A DNA stretch of 64,000 bases from the NCBI GenBank assembly GCA_024699855.1, contig JAMPIQ010000001.1:16430001-16494000 (forward strand), read 5' to 3'. Under the pieces are notes generated by a model. It was given only the letters and a program-made list of their open reading frames with translations. It did not search any database and was not told where the DNA came from. Both the position numbers and the translations under genes were made by a program. Shown here piece after piece: positions 23,314 to 33,560 of the stretch. Position 1 is the first letter of the stretch, and each line of letters starts with the position of its first letter. The stretch is from Aphelenchoides besseyi (lineage: Eukaryota; Nematoda; Chromadorea; Rhabditida; Aphelenchoididae).

Positions 23314-24682
23314 GATGGTTGCCTACAAGTTTTCTCTCTTTGCGGCAATGGACAAAAGCTTCGGCTCTGGAGTTGTTGTTTGTATGTTGGCACTTCTGAT
23401 CGCTGGCATGGTTGAGGCGAAGTGTCTTGACGAGAAGTGAGTTTGCAAACAGTCAATCTGAACTAACAGCTTTGAACTTTCAGAAAGATCACTGGAGTCT
23501 GTAAGGACTTTTCTCTTCAGGTAAAGAGCGATTCCGCCGAGATCAACGCGACAATAAAGCTCAGAGAAAGTGTCAGAGGAACGTTGCTTCGGTAAGTTTC
23601 ATCACAAACATTCAATCTTGTTGATTGTTCATTTCAGTGGAAACATTACGATCGAAAGTTACACGATTGGTGGCACTTTCAAGTCGTCCGTCAACATCGT
23701 CGCAAATTCCGCCGGAATGACGGTGCAACAAAACTCCTATATCGGTTTGCTCCACTTTACCGTTCCAACTTGGCACTGACGGTGAAGCGACGACTAAGTT
23801 TGCGATCCACACCGATCGCGCCGACTTGGTCGAATTCGAATTGGTTTGGTTTCTGTCCGGCATTTGAATCATGCAAATTTCAGAACCCAAATGTCCGAGT
23901 CGTTTCGTCAAATGAAGCCAAGACAAACTACTGGATCACCATCGGTATTCCGGTTGGAGTGTCAGTGTAAGTTTAATTATCTGATCTTTATTATGTTTCT
24001 AGGCGTGCACTGGTGCTCTCGTCGCTTGTTGGATTTGCATTTTATAGCTGTGAAGAGAAGTCGAAAGTGAGTTAGCGACTTCCACATCAACTGGACTTCT
24101 TTAGAAATAAGAAGCTCCAGAAAAAAAATGAGAAGCCGCTCGCGAAAGTCGTCGTTACACCGTCGGACAAAGAAACACCAAACGTAACAAACACAAGTGG
24201 TTGGTTGTACGCCAAAAACGCAATGATGTAAGTTTTCTCTCACCAACGTTGAGATCAAGTTCTTTTTCAGCGCATGTTCGTCTTCGCGAAACAGAGAGTC
24301 CTACCAGTTTGCCAAAACGCAAGTCTCTGCATCAAACTAATCGCAGCATCCACCAAAAGAACTCGGCCAACGCTTTGAAGAAAATGAAGGCAACGAAGGC
24401 AAAGCGCGAAAACACGAAGAAGGTCGCTGAACGTTTGAACAAAGAATTGGTCGACGCAAAAAGAAAGTCAGTGCAGAGATTGCGGCGTTGGATGCGACTA
24501 CTCCAAAAGTCAAGTCCAAGTCGCTCAAACTTGAACCTACGCAATCCGAAACGTTCACTGCTCACGATATCTCGACTGCTACCACCACGAAAGCGACCAC
24601 GAATCGTGCAACGACCGATGCCACGACCGAAGAAGCACTCACTGAAACACAAACCACTGATGACACTCGTTCCGGCATTTAA
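23314..24682 (+). pseudogene. Single-pass membrane protein gene with frame breaks (pseudogene or indel errors)
   Basis: The start gives a hydrophobic signal-like N-terminus (GVVVCMLALLIAGMVEA), then an ectodomain over two normally spliced exons (donors near 23436 and 23591). A membrane segment follows (YWITIGIPVGVSV plus either of two frames), then a Lys-rich cytoplasmic part and a Thr/Ser-rich C-terminus ending TAA at 24680-24682. Three places need a frame change to keep a plausible protein: near 23780 (before TDGEATTKFAIH), at the membrane-segment junction (about 23969-24003), and in an A-rich run near 24465. Unusual introns could explain the first two. AATAAA is at 24714-24719. Family unknown; the layout suggests a type I surface protein. 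The gene may be recently dead, or the assembly may carry homopolymer errors. Confidence 0.5.
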
Positions 24683-25268
24683 AAGCCGCTGATTTTGTCT
24701 GTTGGAGTCTCTGAATAAAGTTCCATTCATGTGTTTTGACGCAAATGCAGCTCAATTTTCAATTCATGAAACAACCATTGAGTTGACAGCATTTGACACG
24801 AAGCTCATGGATTATGTGATTGAACAAACACATTTGAATATATCAGTTAGTGAATGAATCAGATGGAAAGTTCATTTTGCTTGAATGTTTTATGTGCTCA
24901 GTCAGTGAAGACCGAGCATTCCAAAATTTGTGTTGTTCGACCACAATGGTTGGGTCGAAACCTGAGCTAACCTCAAACTTGGGTTTATAAACCGACGATG
25001 TTGACTGCTCTCCGTCTCTTTAGCTCTCACACTGCCGGGAAGTTTATGGGTCAAACGGCTCTTAGCAGACACCTTCTGCTTTCCTCTCACCCTATTACTT
25101 TCTCTCGATCTTTTCGCGATAAGGTCGCAGGTTACTTCTCATGCTGATTACGGAGAAAATCAGTATAAATGACTTTTGGTTGAATAATATTATAGGATTG
25201 TGTTGACCGTTCTTTCAACCATTAACTTATCAAAAAGAACATGCAAACTTTATTTGAGTTCAACACAA
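24683..25268. other. Intergenic
   Basis: 3' UTR of the preceding gene and AT-rich sequence. A 20-nt string around 24971 (CTCAAACTTGGGTTTATAAA) recurs almost exactly at about 29552. Confidence 0.45.
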
Positions 25269-25663
25269 TCAATCGATCCAAACATCTGTTTTTTTGAGCG
25301 AAACTCGTCGAATTGGTGGCTCGTAACGATTGCAATGAACTCCATTGTTACAATAAATGTAAGCAGCCCAACTTTTGTTGACTGTCCCATCGTTATAATG
25401 TTGTAGACTACAATATTGTTCAAAACTTCTCTCTCGATTGCTGATCTCCGTGACACAGGTTTTCTGGCACCAATGCGACTCTTCGTTTGGATAATAACGA
25501 CCCAATTTTGTACAAGTCAAATGATTATAACAGAAACAACTGAAATGAGTTGAATTGAAACCTTTAATCCATCGACTTACAATTGATAATCAGCCACGAT
25601 TATCGTTGAAAAACAAACGATCAGCAAGAACCATTTGATAAGATCATTTTCCTGAGAAGTCAT
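25269..25663 (-). CDS. Small secreted cysteine-rich protein
   Basis: Two minus-strand exons (25663-25581 and 25539-25269) flank a 41-nt intron (GTAAG ... TTTCAG) and join in phase to 117 residues. The N-terminus is a clear signal peptide (KWFLLIVCFSTIIVADYQ). The mature part has eight cysteines, in FCFCYN, LTCTKLG, HWCQKTC, QYCSLQ, IYCNNG and HCNRYE, suggesting up to four disulfides, and is otherwise polar. I recognise no family. It resembles lineage-specific excreted/secreted nematode proteins in layout only. The start was chosen because it gives the signal peptide and no in-frame Met lies upstream in the exon. The frame is intact, unlike its neighbours. Confidence 0.68.
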
Positions 25664-26470
25664 TGTATCAATATGTACATCCTAGCAGTTGACCCAATAA
25701 TCTCGTTGCTTTTAAACGGTCGCAATGTGCGTTGAGAACAACGAAATCATTTGCAACACAATGAAATTTCAGATGAGTTGTTGAATTTCTTTCCTCTCAA
25801 TTGATTTCCACTTGAATTTTGTTGGTATTCTCAATCAAAAGATGAAAGCAGTTGACAGACAGTTTCAGTTCTGTGTTCTTTATCATCTCCTTACAACAGA
25901 TAGAATCGAACGCAAAGATGCCAAAAAGTCGAGATTCGATTGAAACTCAAAACTCGACGCAGAACGCTACTTTATGATCAATCTATGAGTTTACAAGACG
26001 ACTTCTATTTGTTCGATAAAACTGTTGTCAATAAGACTTGTTGTCCCTGTTGAACCAGTTGAGTATCAAAGTTAAACGGTCAACTTGCTTATTTCAACGC
26101 TAATCGATAGGCAGTTCAATTCGTTCACTTAACTTTACTTCAATTTTCGTGTTTTTGCCACGTTCGATTACGTTTCACTCGTTTTCCGGTTGGTTTCGAG
26201 TTAAACCGACTTGTAGTGACCAAGTGAAGTGGTTTATAATTTTATTTGTTTTCAACTTTTCAGTCCAAGAGATTAGTTGCTTTTCTCTTAAATTCGTTGC
26301 TAAGCACGAGAATCTTTTGTGTTTTCGGGTCTTAGCAACAGGAAATTTTGTTTACGATCTCGCGTTTTATGACAAGAAGATTACTCGAATTGAAGTGAAC
26401 GATGTTGCAGAGGTTACGACACGAAGGTGGTCGCATTGAATGAGCCAAGCAATTTGCTGGTGAACTAACG
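25664..26470. other. Intergenic; possible small exon upstream of the GDP-fucose transporter
   Basis: An open plus-strand frame after a TTTTCAG (26258-26264) runs about 58 codons to TGA at 26437-26439, only 31 bases before the transporter ATG. It contains CFSLKFVAKHENLLCFRV and FYDKKITRIEV and looks mildly coding, but has no clear start or partner exon. Confidence 0.35.
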
Positions 26471-27719
26471 ATGGCAAATTCACGCGGTTCTCTGAGTGGT
26501 CAGTATGCTGTGATCATTGCGGCGGTATCTTCGTATTGGTGAGTCCGAGATGTTTTGGGTTTTGAGAATGGTCTTTAGGGTTGCTTCCATTTCGTTGGTG
26601 TTTATAAACAAATACTTGCTGAGTAGTCCGGAGCTCAAGGTGACTTTTTTAGTTCATGGTTTTTGAATTACTTGATATTCAGCTTGATGCACCGCTCTTC
26701 ATTACTTGGTTTCAATCGCTGTGCACCGTCGTCTTTTGTTTCGGATGCTCGGCAATTTCGAGTCGATATCCGGAGCTCATCAAGTTTCCGAAGATGAGTT
26801 TTGACCAAAAGATTTCTCGAGATGTTCTTCCACTGTCATTCATTTTCGTTGCAATGATCACGATGAACAATTTATGTTTGAAATACGTTGGAGTTTCTTT
26901 CTATTACGTCGGTCGCTCATTGACCACTGTCTTCAACGTGGTCTGCACGTACTTGATTTTGGGACAACACACTTCGAAACGAGCACTTGCATGTTGCTTT
27001 GCGATCATCGGTGGTTTCTTTTTGGGTGTGGATCAAGAGGATGCTGCAGGTTCGGTTTTCGATTTCATTTTGTTCTATTGCTTTGTAGTTTAGGTTCATT
27101 GTCAGTTATTGGAGTCATCTATGGGGTTCTGGCTTCTTTGTTCGTGGCATTAAACGCAATTTACACGAAGAAAACGTTGTCTAGTGTTGGCGATTCAATT
27201 TGGCGTCTGACAATGTACAACAATCTGAACGCTGTGGTCATTTTTATTCCACTGATGCTTTTTAATGGCGAGTTGGGGACCCTTCCGTACTTTGAGCACA
27301 TTGCCACTTTCCACTTTTGGTCAATGATGATTCTTTCCGGCTTTTTCGGATTCATTATGGGTTATGTTACTGGATGGCAGATTCAGGTTGGTTTTTATCA
27401 TTCTGATCATTTCAATGTCTTTAAAGGTCACTTCTGCTCTCACACACAACATTAGCGGGACGGCCAAAGCCTCGGTTCAAGTTTTTTTGGCCGTTATAAT
27501 TTGGAGTGAAGTGAAGTCAGTGATGTGGTGGGTATCAAATTTAATTGTTCTTCTGGGATCGGCCGCTTATACTTATGTCCAAAAACAAGTAGGTTAATTC
27601 AACTAATTCTGAATCAAATTTCTCTTTAGGATATGGATCGCAAGTTTGCTGAACGCTCGTCGACTGTTGCTGACAAACAACCGCTTTTGCCAACTGAGGA
27701 CAAACGAACATCGGTTTAA
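26471..27719 (+). CDS. SLC35C1: GDP-fucose transporter (SLC35C1 family)
   Basis: Six exons (26471-26538, 26579-26639, 26683-27049, 27094-27386, 27427-27588, 27630-27719) join to 346 residues, the normal family length, with about ten membrane segments. It follows SLC35C1 almost throughout: YWVASISLVFINKYLL, NNLCLKYVGVSFYYVGRSLT, IIGGFFLGVDQE, IWRLTMYNNLNA, GYVTGWQIQ, LTHNISGTAKAS and KSVMWW. It carries GDP-fucose from cytosol into the Golgi in exchange for GMP, supplying fucosyltransferases for glycan and Notch fucosylation. The start lies 31 bases after a stop of an unassigned frame; the short hydrophilic N-terminus fits. Its last 236 bp plus about 860 bp of downstream sequence are duplicated at 33325-34420. 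The gene appears fully intact. Confidence 0.93.
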
Positions 27720-28578
27720 CGAGCGTCCCAATCATTGAAAAATTACCGGTAACTTCCGTTGAGCTATCACGCCTGCTTGACTACGCAACTTCTATCCGCT
27801 TCTTTTGTTATTGTAATTAGATTCCGCCGGGCATCATCGCAATTGTCTGACTTCATGGCTTTAGTCGATTGTAAATCTGATCGTAGTATTTATTCCGTCT
27901 ACTTATTCGTTTCCATCAGACTTTGGGTTTGTACTCACCATTTGTGTCTTAAGAAAACGCATATAAACAAGTGCCAAATACATGGATCGAAGGTTTGATT
28001 CAGATTTCAACAAGTAATTCGGAGAGATTTTCGACCGAAGACATCACGAGTTTTCTTGGACTGAAAAAGGGAGAAGACACACCGCAAATATTCCCACGAG
28101 ATCTCGACTTCAACGTTGGAATCAATGGCCGGACATCGACTCTACTCGTTTCACACGCTCCAACTGCCGCAACGGGACTGTCAAGGAGGTCGAATGGTTT
28201 GCAGCGGGAAAGAAGAACAAAAAGTCAACAGTCACGAATACGATACAAAAAGAAAGGCATTATTTGTCGTAGAAAAGGTAGCTAATTTGTGTTATTGGAA
28301 TCTTTCTTGGGCCAATACTCATCTATTAACTTCAACCCACTCATTCACATCGTGTCCTTCTTTCCGGTGGACTTATCGTGCGCGTGTACTTTTCGTGAAA
28401 ATCGAGACCTTGTCATATCTCTGCATTCATCGTGTGTGAACTTCGACAAAAAAGAATCCATTTTCTGCGTTTACTTTGTCCTTCTGAAGTGTGTTATCCA
28501 CCAGAACGGATCTTGTTCTTCTTTTCGCATGACGTTCGACTCGTTCATCGTCGACAGTAAAAGGACTCGGTTGAGTTT
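27484..28578 (+). repeat. Segmental duplication, source copy (other copy 33325-34420)
   Basis: About 1,095 bp, from the end of transporter exon 5 through exon 6 and about 860 bp of 3' flank, matches 33325-34420 with only some seven differences that I can see. These include one G insertion in copy 2 near 33672 and T/C changes near 27507 and 27533. The copies are direct repeats 5,841-5,842 bp apart. The flank beyond the stop contains overlapping open frames in all three plus frames but no recognised protein. Confidence 0.95.
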
Positions 28579-28764
28579 TCTAGAATGCTAATATACATAT
28601 TAGAGAAACATCTTAACAACCAAAATATGTGAACCCGCATTTGGAGCAAAAATGAACAGAAAATTTCTACAAAAGTTAATAACTCCATTGTAATTATTTT
28701 ATATGCTGTCATATATTGCATGTCGATGAGCCCCACTGATGCGCACAACGCTATGTTCTTTCAA

Positions 28765-28894
28765 GGCAATCGGCTCAAGTTTCGATATGGTTTGATCAGA
28801 AAAACTGATTTCAGTGTTAATTTCAAGTCAAAAATTTACTCAGTAAAAGTTCGTATCTTGCAAAACAAATATTAAATACGTACTCTCCATACTC
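28765..28894 (-). repeat. Dispersed repeat, copy B (inverted copy of 20396-20524)
   Basis: On the plus strand this copy reads RLKFRYGLIRKTDFSVNF ... SVKVRILQNK, differing from copy A at a few residues. Patchy similarity continues to about 28985 (ATCATCATTGCCGATTA). No target duplication or terminal repeat is obvious. Confidence 0.75.
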
Positions 28895-29019
28895 AAATCA
28901 ATAAGTTGGAACCCTTTGTTTTTGCTCAAACCTTCAAAAGCGTCACCCCATCACTATCACCATCATCATTGCCGATTATGTTAGGGGAAATTATCTCCGG
29001 AATCTAAGCACTTACCGAA

Positions 29020-29612
29020 TTAATGGTTGCAAGTGTGTGGCCGACTGTCTTCTGTTTTACCGATGTACTCATCGCCAACTTGTACGACGTGAAGGAGCGC
29101 AGTGCAATGAATGCGGTTTGCATTTGTACGTGGACTATCTGCTGTCATTTTAATGCAACCCCTTTTTTGGCCGTAATTATGAATGCCTAATTGATAACCC
29201 GTGGTTCGTTTTGTGACTCGACTTAAGAATTTGTGGTCAATTTCAATCAAATTAAATCTTACGAATATCCACGTTCTAATAAAAATGCAATTCTGTCTTC
29301 ATCCGAATTAAAGTCCAAATCTCGCAATGCTTTTAACTTTGCGTTTTCACCGATCCTATTGCAGACGTGATTCCGAGAAATTTTAGCAAAAAATCGTCCG
29401 TCATGTCCAGTTGACGGTTGAGGGCCGTGTCGCGGGTGATTCGACACCGAAGTATATCGTGTACCGTGTAAACGACCGACTTGTTCCCACGACTGTAGTT
29501 GTTCTTTGTTCTCGACGGAGTTGACGAACGTAACAAAGCGACGATTTATTGAGCACCTCAAACTTGGGTTAATAAACCTGTTCACATTTGAACAACAATA
29601 ACACGGAAACAA
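29020..29612 (-). CDS. Possible FLYWCH-like zinc-finger gene (uncertain exons)
   Basis: A minus-strand exon ends FNSDEDRIAFLLERGYS at a GTAAG donor near 29269. It splices in phase over an intron ending CTTAAG to RVTKRTTGYQLGIHNYG, then continues through MTADSPRTNANRIHCTALLHVV and GDEYIGKTEDSRPHTCNH. The order (aromatic/Gly-Tyr start, then CxA, then HxCxH end) resembles a FLYWCH/MULE zinc finger, which binds DNA or is transposon-derived. The central Trp is not visible. Upstream, two overlapping frames both look coding (LDMTDDFLLKFLGITS against FVTFVNSVENKEQ), so exon structure or integrity is unresolved. It lies next to another gene of similar type on the same strand. Confidence 0.4.
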
Positions 29613-30115
29613 TGTGAATGATACTCGGCTCGAACTACACGATCAGGAAATGAGTTGAGGTTGAGTAAGGACACACGTTAAATAGATTCCGCAGTTAAAT
29701 TCGATTAAGTGAACTGGTTGGATAGATCAGAGCAGGATTTTGGAACAGCGGATTATCAAGTGGGAACAAACTTCGATCCTAATCGACAAATCCGAGTGAT
29801 TCAAGCCACAAATATGAAGAAAGTAGGGACAAGAAAATGAACGACAACCTCGCGGTTGAGCGCCAAAACCAACAACTGAACGAAATGGACCAAAAGACGA
29901 TCGACCTTATGGGTCGATGGACGCGAACGGAGCAAAAGGGGCACAAGGGAAGGGCGATTCAATCGGACGGTTTTCGGGGAACAGAAACAAAATAACAACT
30001 GAAATTGAGAAGCAGTGGTGAGAGCATACGAATTAGAGTAGGACGATAGACCGTTAGACAATTTGAGAGAGAGAGAGATGTCGGACAACCAGACTTCTTA
30101 GCTCGCCCGACTTCC

Positions 30116-31215
30116 TCACACTTTCCTCGCGTACGCGACAGCCGGGTTCTTTACTAGACAATAATTTACTAGAAAATCAACAAAGGTCGGTGGGATGGGA
30201 TCGACGAGGGAAAAGAAAAAACGAGAAAGATAAAAAGGGGTGAAGGAACGGCGATCGGCCGCCTTTTTAAGACGTCCGGTGAGTGGGCGAACGAACGCGA
30301 AAGGCGCTTCGCGTTCGTCTCCCGATGGCCAGTCGGGACAGTCATCAGCTTCAACAACAAAGATTCGACCAGAACAGTGTTCTTGAGGATTCATTCTTGC
30401 AGTACAGTTTTTATGCATGTCATATCGGTGATTGCCAAAGAGAAACCCGATTGCGTTGTCTTCGTCTTGACTGAAAAGTTTGTATGCTTCACTTAAAATC
30501 AAATACAAATTTCCAGTTCTTGAATTCCAGTGGTCCACCTGTATCCCGAAGCTTCTAAACGTTGGATTTGTTTTTCTTCGCTGGCCTCCATAGAACTTGC
30601 GATCGTACACTTTTCGTGAATATCCAAACATTCTTTACTGTGAGCATTGTTCAATATAACGAAATCACCCTTGAGTGTTGCTAGAGCATTACAAAGTGTG
30701 CTATTCCCATGGACTACACATTTAAAGAATCCCCGTCCGCTTTGATACGAATATTTGAAACCGTTTAGGCGTAGACACTTGTTGTTAAAACGGCCGTGCG
30801 TGATTTGCATCTCAGGAAGCAATTTACTAGAAAACCTTTTTTAGTTACCAACTTCTAACTCACATTTTTTCAGTTTTCACTGTGACGACGTTTGTCGGAT
30901 TACTCGACTCAGAGTCTTTGAGACCTACGAACACAAATAGATGAATTTTAAACAAACATACTCGGAAAGCAACATGGATAATGTGGACAATTTTCGTAGA
31001 AGACTCCAGATTTAAAGCAACTTTCGCGTGAGAGATTGCTGTTTCTGCTCTCTGGGACAATATGGTTGATATTAACGCAGAACTTATTGCCACATCGATG
31101 GTTTGCGTCAAAATCACCAACAACATCTACACCGTAAATCAAGTACATCAGAAATCGAGCTGTGCGAATTGTTATAGAAGTGCTGAATATCGAATAAAAA
31201 AAGTATAAAATTACA
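30116..31215 (-). CDS. Zinc-loop (His-Me endonuclease-type) plus FLYWCH-like protein, 5' end open
   Basis: Exons 31182-30962, 30924-30864, 30826-30611, 30554-30507 and 30470-30116 agree in phase at every junction and give about 300 residues to TGA at 30118-30116. A further short 5' exon ends at 31215. The first domain reads HRCGNKFCVNINHIVPESRN, then LSRESC and ENCPHYPCC; this is the His/Cys pattern of the zinc-binding loop of His-Me finger homing endonucleases (H-x2-CGN-x2-CVN-xxH, then Cys pairs). After a polar linker comes KCLRLNGFKYSYQSGRG, FFKCVVHGNSTLCNALATL, HSKEC, a FLYWCH-like finger. The C-terminal part (GFLFGNHRYDMHKNCTARM, HCSGRIFVVEADDC) may be a second Cys/His module. Function unknown, probably nucleic-acid binding. 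Met in MYLIYGVDVV may be the start. Confidence 0.55.
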
Positions 31216-31861
31216 TGCATACTAAGAACAAGAAGCCCAGTGAGTTCGAGGTCGCTTCAGAGTGTTCGTAAAATAAATACAATTTCCATGTTCAATTTTG
31301 TGACGGGAATCAACTAGTTCTTTGTACGACTGTCCGACGGCTTCGTTGATCGATCAACAAATTTCATAATCGCTTTGACCATACAAAGAGTGTTTGACTG
31401 GGATTTTCGACTTCGTTCTTTTGTAGTGTTCGAACAAAACGAAAAATAGCCGTTTTTGATGCACAAGAAACCGAGAAAATTTCGCACGAAGCAACATGAA
31501 GTCTAGAACAAGTGGAACAGAAATTTAATATTTCTCACCTCCGTTTTCATTGGCATCTTGGTTCTCGGAGTTGATTGAAAAAAGACGAAGATAATCGTCA
31601 TCCAACTTTTTCTCGTCGCATTCAGCAACTAAAAGCAATGTACCGAAGAATATGCTAACTGCTTACAGTAATCGTAGTTATCGTAGTAATGCAAAGGCTC
31701 AGTGTTCGGTAAATTTACAATTGCTGAGACAACGCAGACGTTCGATGAGTGTTTTTGTAAGTTTACCAAACCAAATTCCTTTTGGGCATCGTGCAGTTGT
31801 GCTTCCAAAAGAAGAATACGATCAACTCTTTAAAATCAGGATACAAAATAGAAACGCTATC

Positions 31862-32420
31862 TTACAGTTCAGCTTTAGTCCACGATTCGTATTGAACATG
31901 ACCGGTAGATGGTGTAGTGTTTTGTGTTGTGCAAACGGTAAGATCGGCATTCGAAGATGAAACTTCTTTAACAGCAAAATCTTTGCATCGACCCGCCGGT
32001 TCATTCGAATTCTCGAGGCCGATTTCAACGACTTCGATTCGTGCTTTCTTTGCCCTCGGTTCTGTTGATTGTTTGTTCAATTCAGGTGGCAACGTGGTTG
32101 GCAGCTGGAATCCTTTTCGGTACCGAATTGACAAGATCGATGAGACAATGAAGTCGTGTTCATCATATTGACACTGATCATTTTGTGCAATAAGCTCGAA
32201 AATTCGTTCGATTACTGTCTGATGGTTTTGATCGCCGTTTAACAAACTCTTAAGATACGCACTCAGCTGAATCAGTAATTATAAGTCATTAAATACGATA
32301 AAAGCAACCTGTTTCTTCGGCATCATGCCGTCCGCGAAGTTGTAACTGTGAAACTGTTCACGTAGTTTTTCTTCAGTGGCATTGTTAATGCCCAAAAGAA
32401 AAAATCGCTCGGAGCCATTG
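31862..32420 (-). CDS. Possible gene, two minus-strand exons, no family
   Basis: An exon running from about 32380 (frame begins LLGINNATEEKLREQFHSY) to 32309 joins in phase over a 42-nt intron to 32266-31862 (LSAYLKSLLNGDQNHQTVI ... TKAEL, stop). The second exon has 135 codons of good codon use, with acidic and basic patches (PRAKKARIEVVEIG, perhaps a nuclear signal). No start codon is visible in frame, so 5' exons are missing or the gene is broken. The NATEEKLREQF segment faintly recalls an RRM, but RNP motifs are not clear. Confidence 0.35.
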
Positions 32421-32686
32421 GCTTGGATTTACATCGGAAAAAGTACAGTCTTTTAACACAAGGACTAGAACAGCAATTTCATAACTCTACGAGCAGGACT
32501 ATGTTGTCATTTGTACCATCATTTGAGATATTGTCGTTTGTTACCCGCAGAAACGTAAAGCTGTTTAAATTGCTGTTTATGAGCTTTACAAAAGTTCGAA
32601 TTTCAACTGATTGTTTATTACACAAAACCGGCGATAAAAACAGCAATCTAGAACAACACAACAGTCTACTTCCAACTGCCTAGCAT

Positions 32687-33115
32687 TTAATCGAAAGTGT
32701 GGAAACCTAAAAAATTCTAAACCGACAGAAAACTTTCGCTCACCACAATCTACACGCTCGAAAGGTTCTCGACTTTCGTGATTAAACTGCAAACTATGAT
32801 CAGGTTCCTCGACGGCCTGAATTTCACTCAAACTTGAAGATGCAGTAGACGTGTCGTCGTTGTCCGATCTAATGAAGTATAATCGACCGTCGGTTATCAA
32901 AGCCCGATAAGACCCGTTTTCAAGTCGCTCGGCACGCTTGATAAGTTGTTCTTTCGAAAAAAGCTAAAACAGAAATCTTACTACGTATTAAAGTTCTAAC
33001 GCACTTCGCTCTCGACTGATGAATAAAACCGCACGGAAATGACGGAATATCGGAAAACTCCCGAATCTTTATATTTTGCCAATGTCCAACGGGAAATCTC
33101 GATTCGATTCTTCAT
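32687..33115 (-). CDS. Possible small three-exon gene, no family
   Basis: Exons 33115-33005, 32963-32744 and 32706-32687 have good splice sites (introns 41 and 37 nt) and consistent phase, giving 116 residues. The start is MKNRIEISRWTLAKYKDSG; the middle is LFSKEQLIKRAERLENGSY and GRLYFIRSDND followed by an acidic Ser-rich tail. I do not recognise it. The very short last exon makes the 3' end uncertain. Confidence 0.35.
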
Positions 33116-33324
33116 TGTAGAGTTACAATAATTCAAGATAATTGATTAGTCTTGGATTTTTAACGAAAATTATCACTCTCTTTCAAAGGTGCATTGTTTT
33201 GAGAGAACTACTGAACGAAGTGATGAGATCTAAACGGTATTCTTCTCCGAATTTGTTGGTTGGGTATAAAAAATTTTGTTTGGTTGCTTAGTGGCCGGGA
33301 AGTAATTACTCTGGTTTGATATAT

Positions 33325-33560
33325 TTTTTCGCCGTTATAATTTGGAGCGAAGTGAAGTCAGTGATGTGGTGGGCATCAAATTTAATTGTTCTTCTGGGAT
33401 CGGCCGCTTATACTTATGTCCAAAAACAAGTAGGTTAATTCAACTAATTCTGAATCAAATTTCTCTTTAGGATATGGATCGCAAGTTTGCTGAACGCTCG
33501 TCGACTGTTGCTGACAAACAACCGCTTTTGCCAACTGAGGACAAACGAACATCGGTTTAA
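33325..33560 (+). pseudogene. Truncated duplicate of the GDP-fucose transporter 3' exons
   Basis: This is the end of exon 5 (from about AVIIWSEVKSVMWW) and all of exon 6 of the SLC35C1-like gene at 26471-27719, with intact splice sites and stop. The other four exons are absent. One residue differs (WWVSN in the parent, WWASN here). No start or promoter context is evident, so it is a fragment made by the segmental duplication. Confidence 0.92.

Noticed and set aside
28116..28260. Segment reading CRNGTVKEVEWFAAG, reminiscent of the N-terminal domain of kinesin-13
   Set aside because: Only one short stretch fits and the rest of the domain and motor are absent; too weak to name.
24971..29571. 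Shared string CTCAAACTTGGGT at about 24971 and 29552 as a transposon end
   Set aside because: Only about 20 nt are shared, in one orientation, with no target duplication; not enough for an element.
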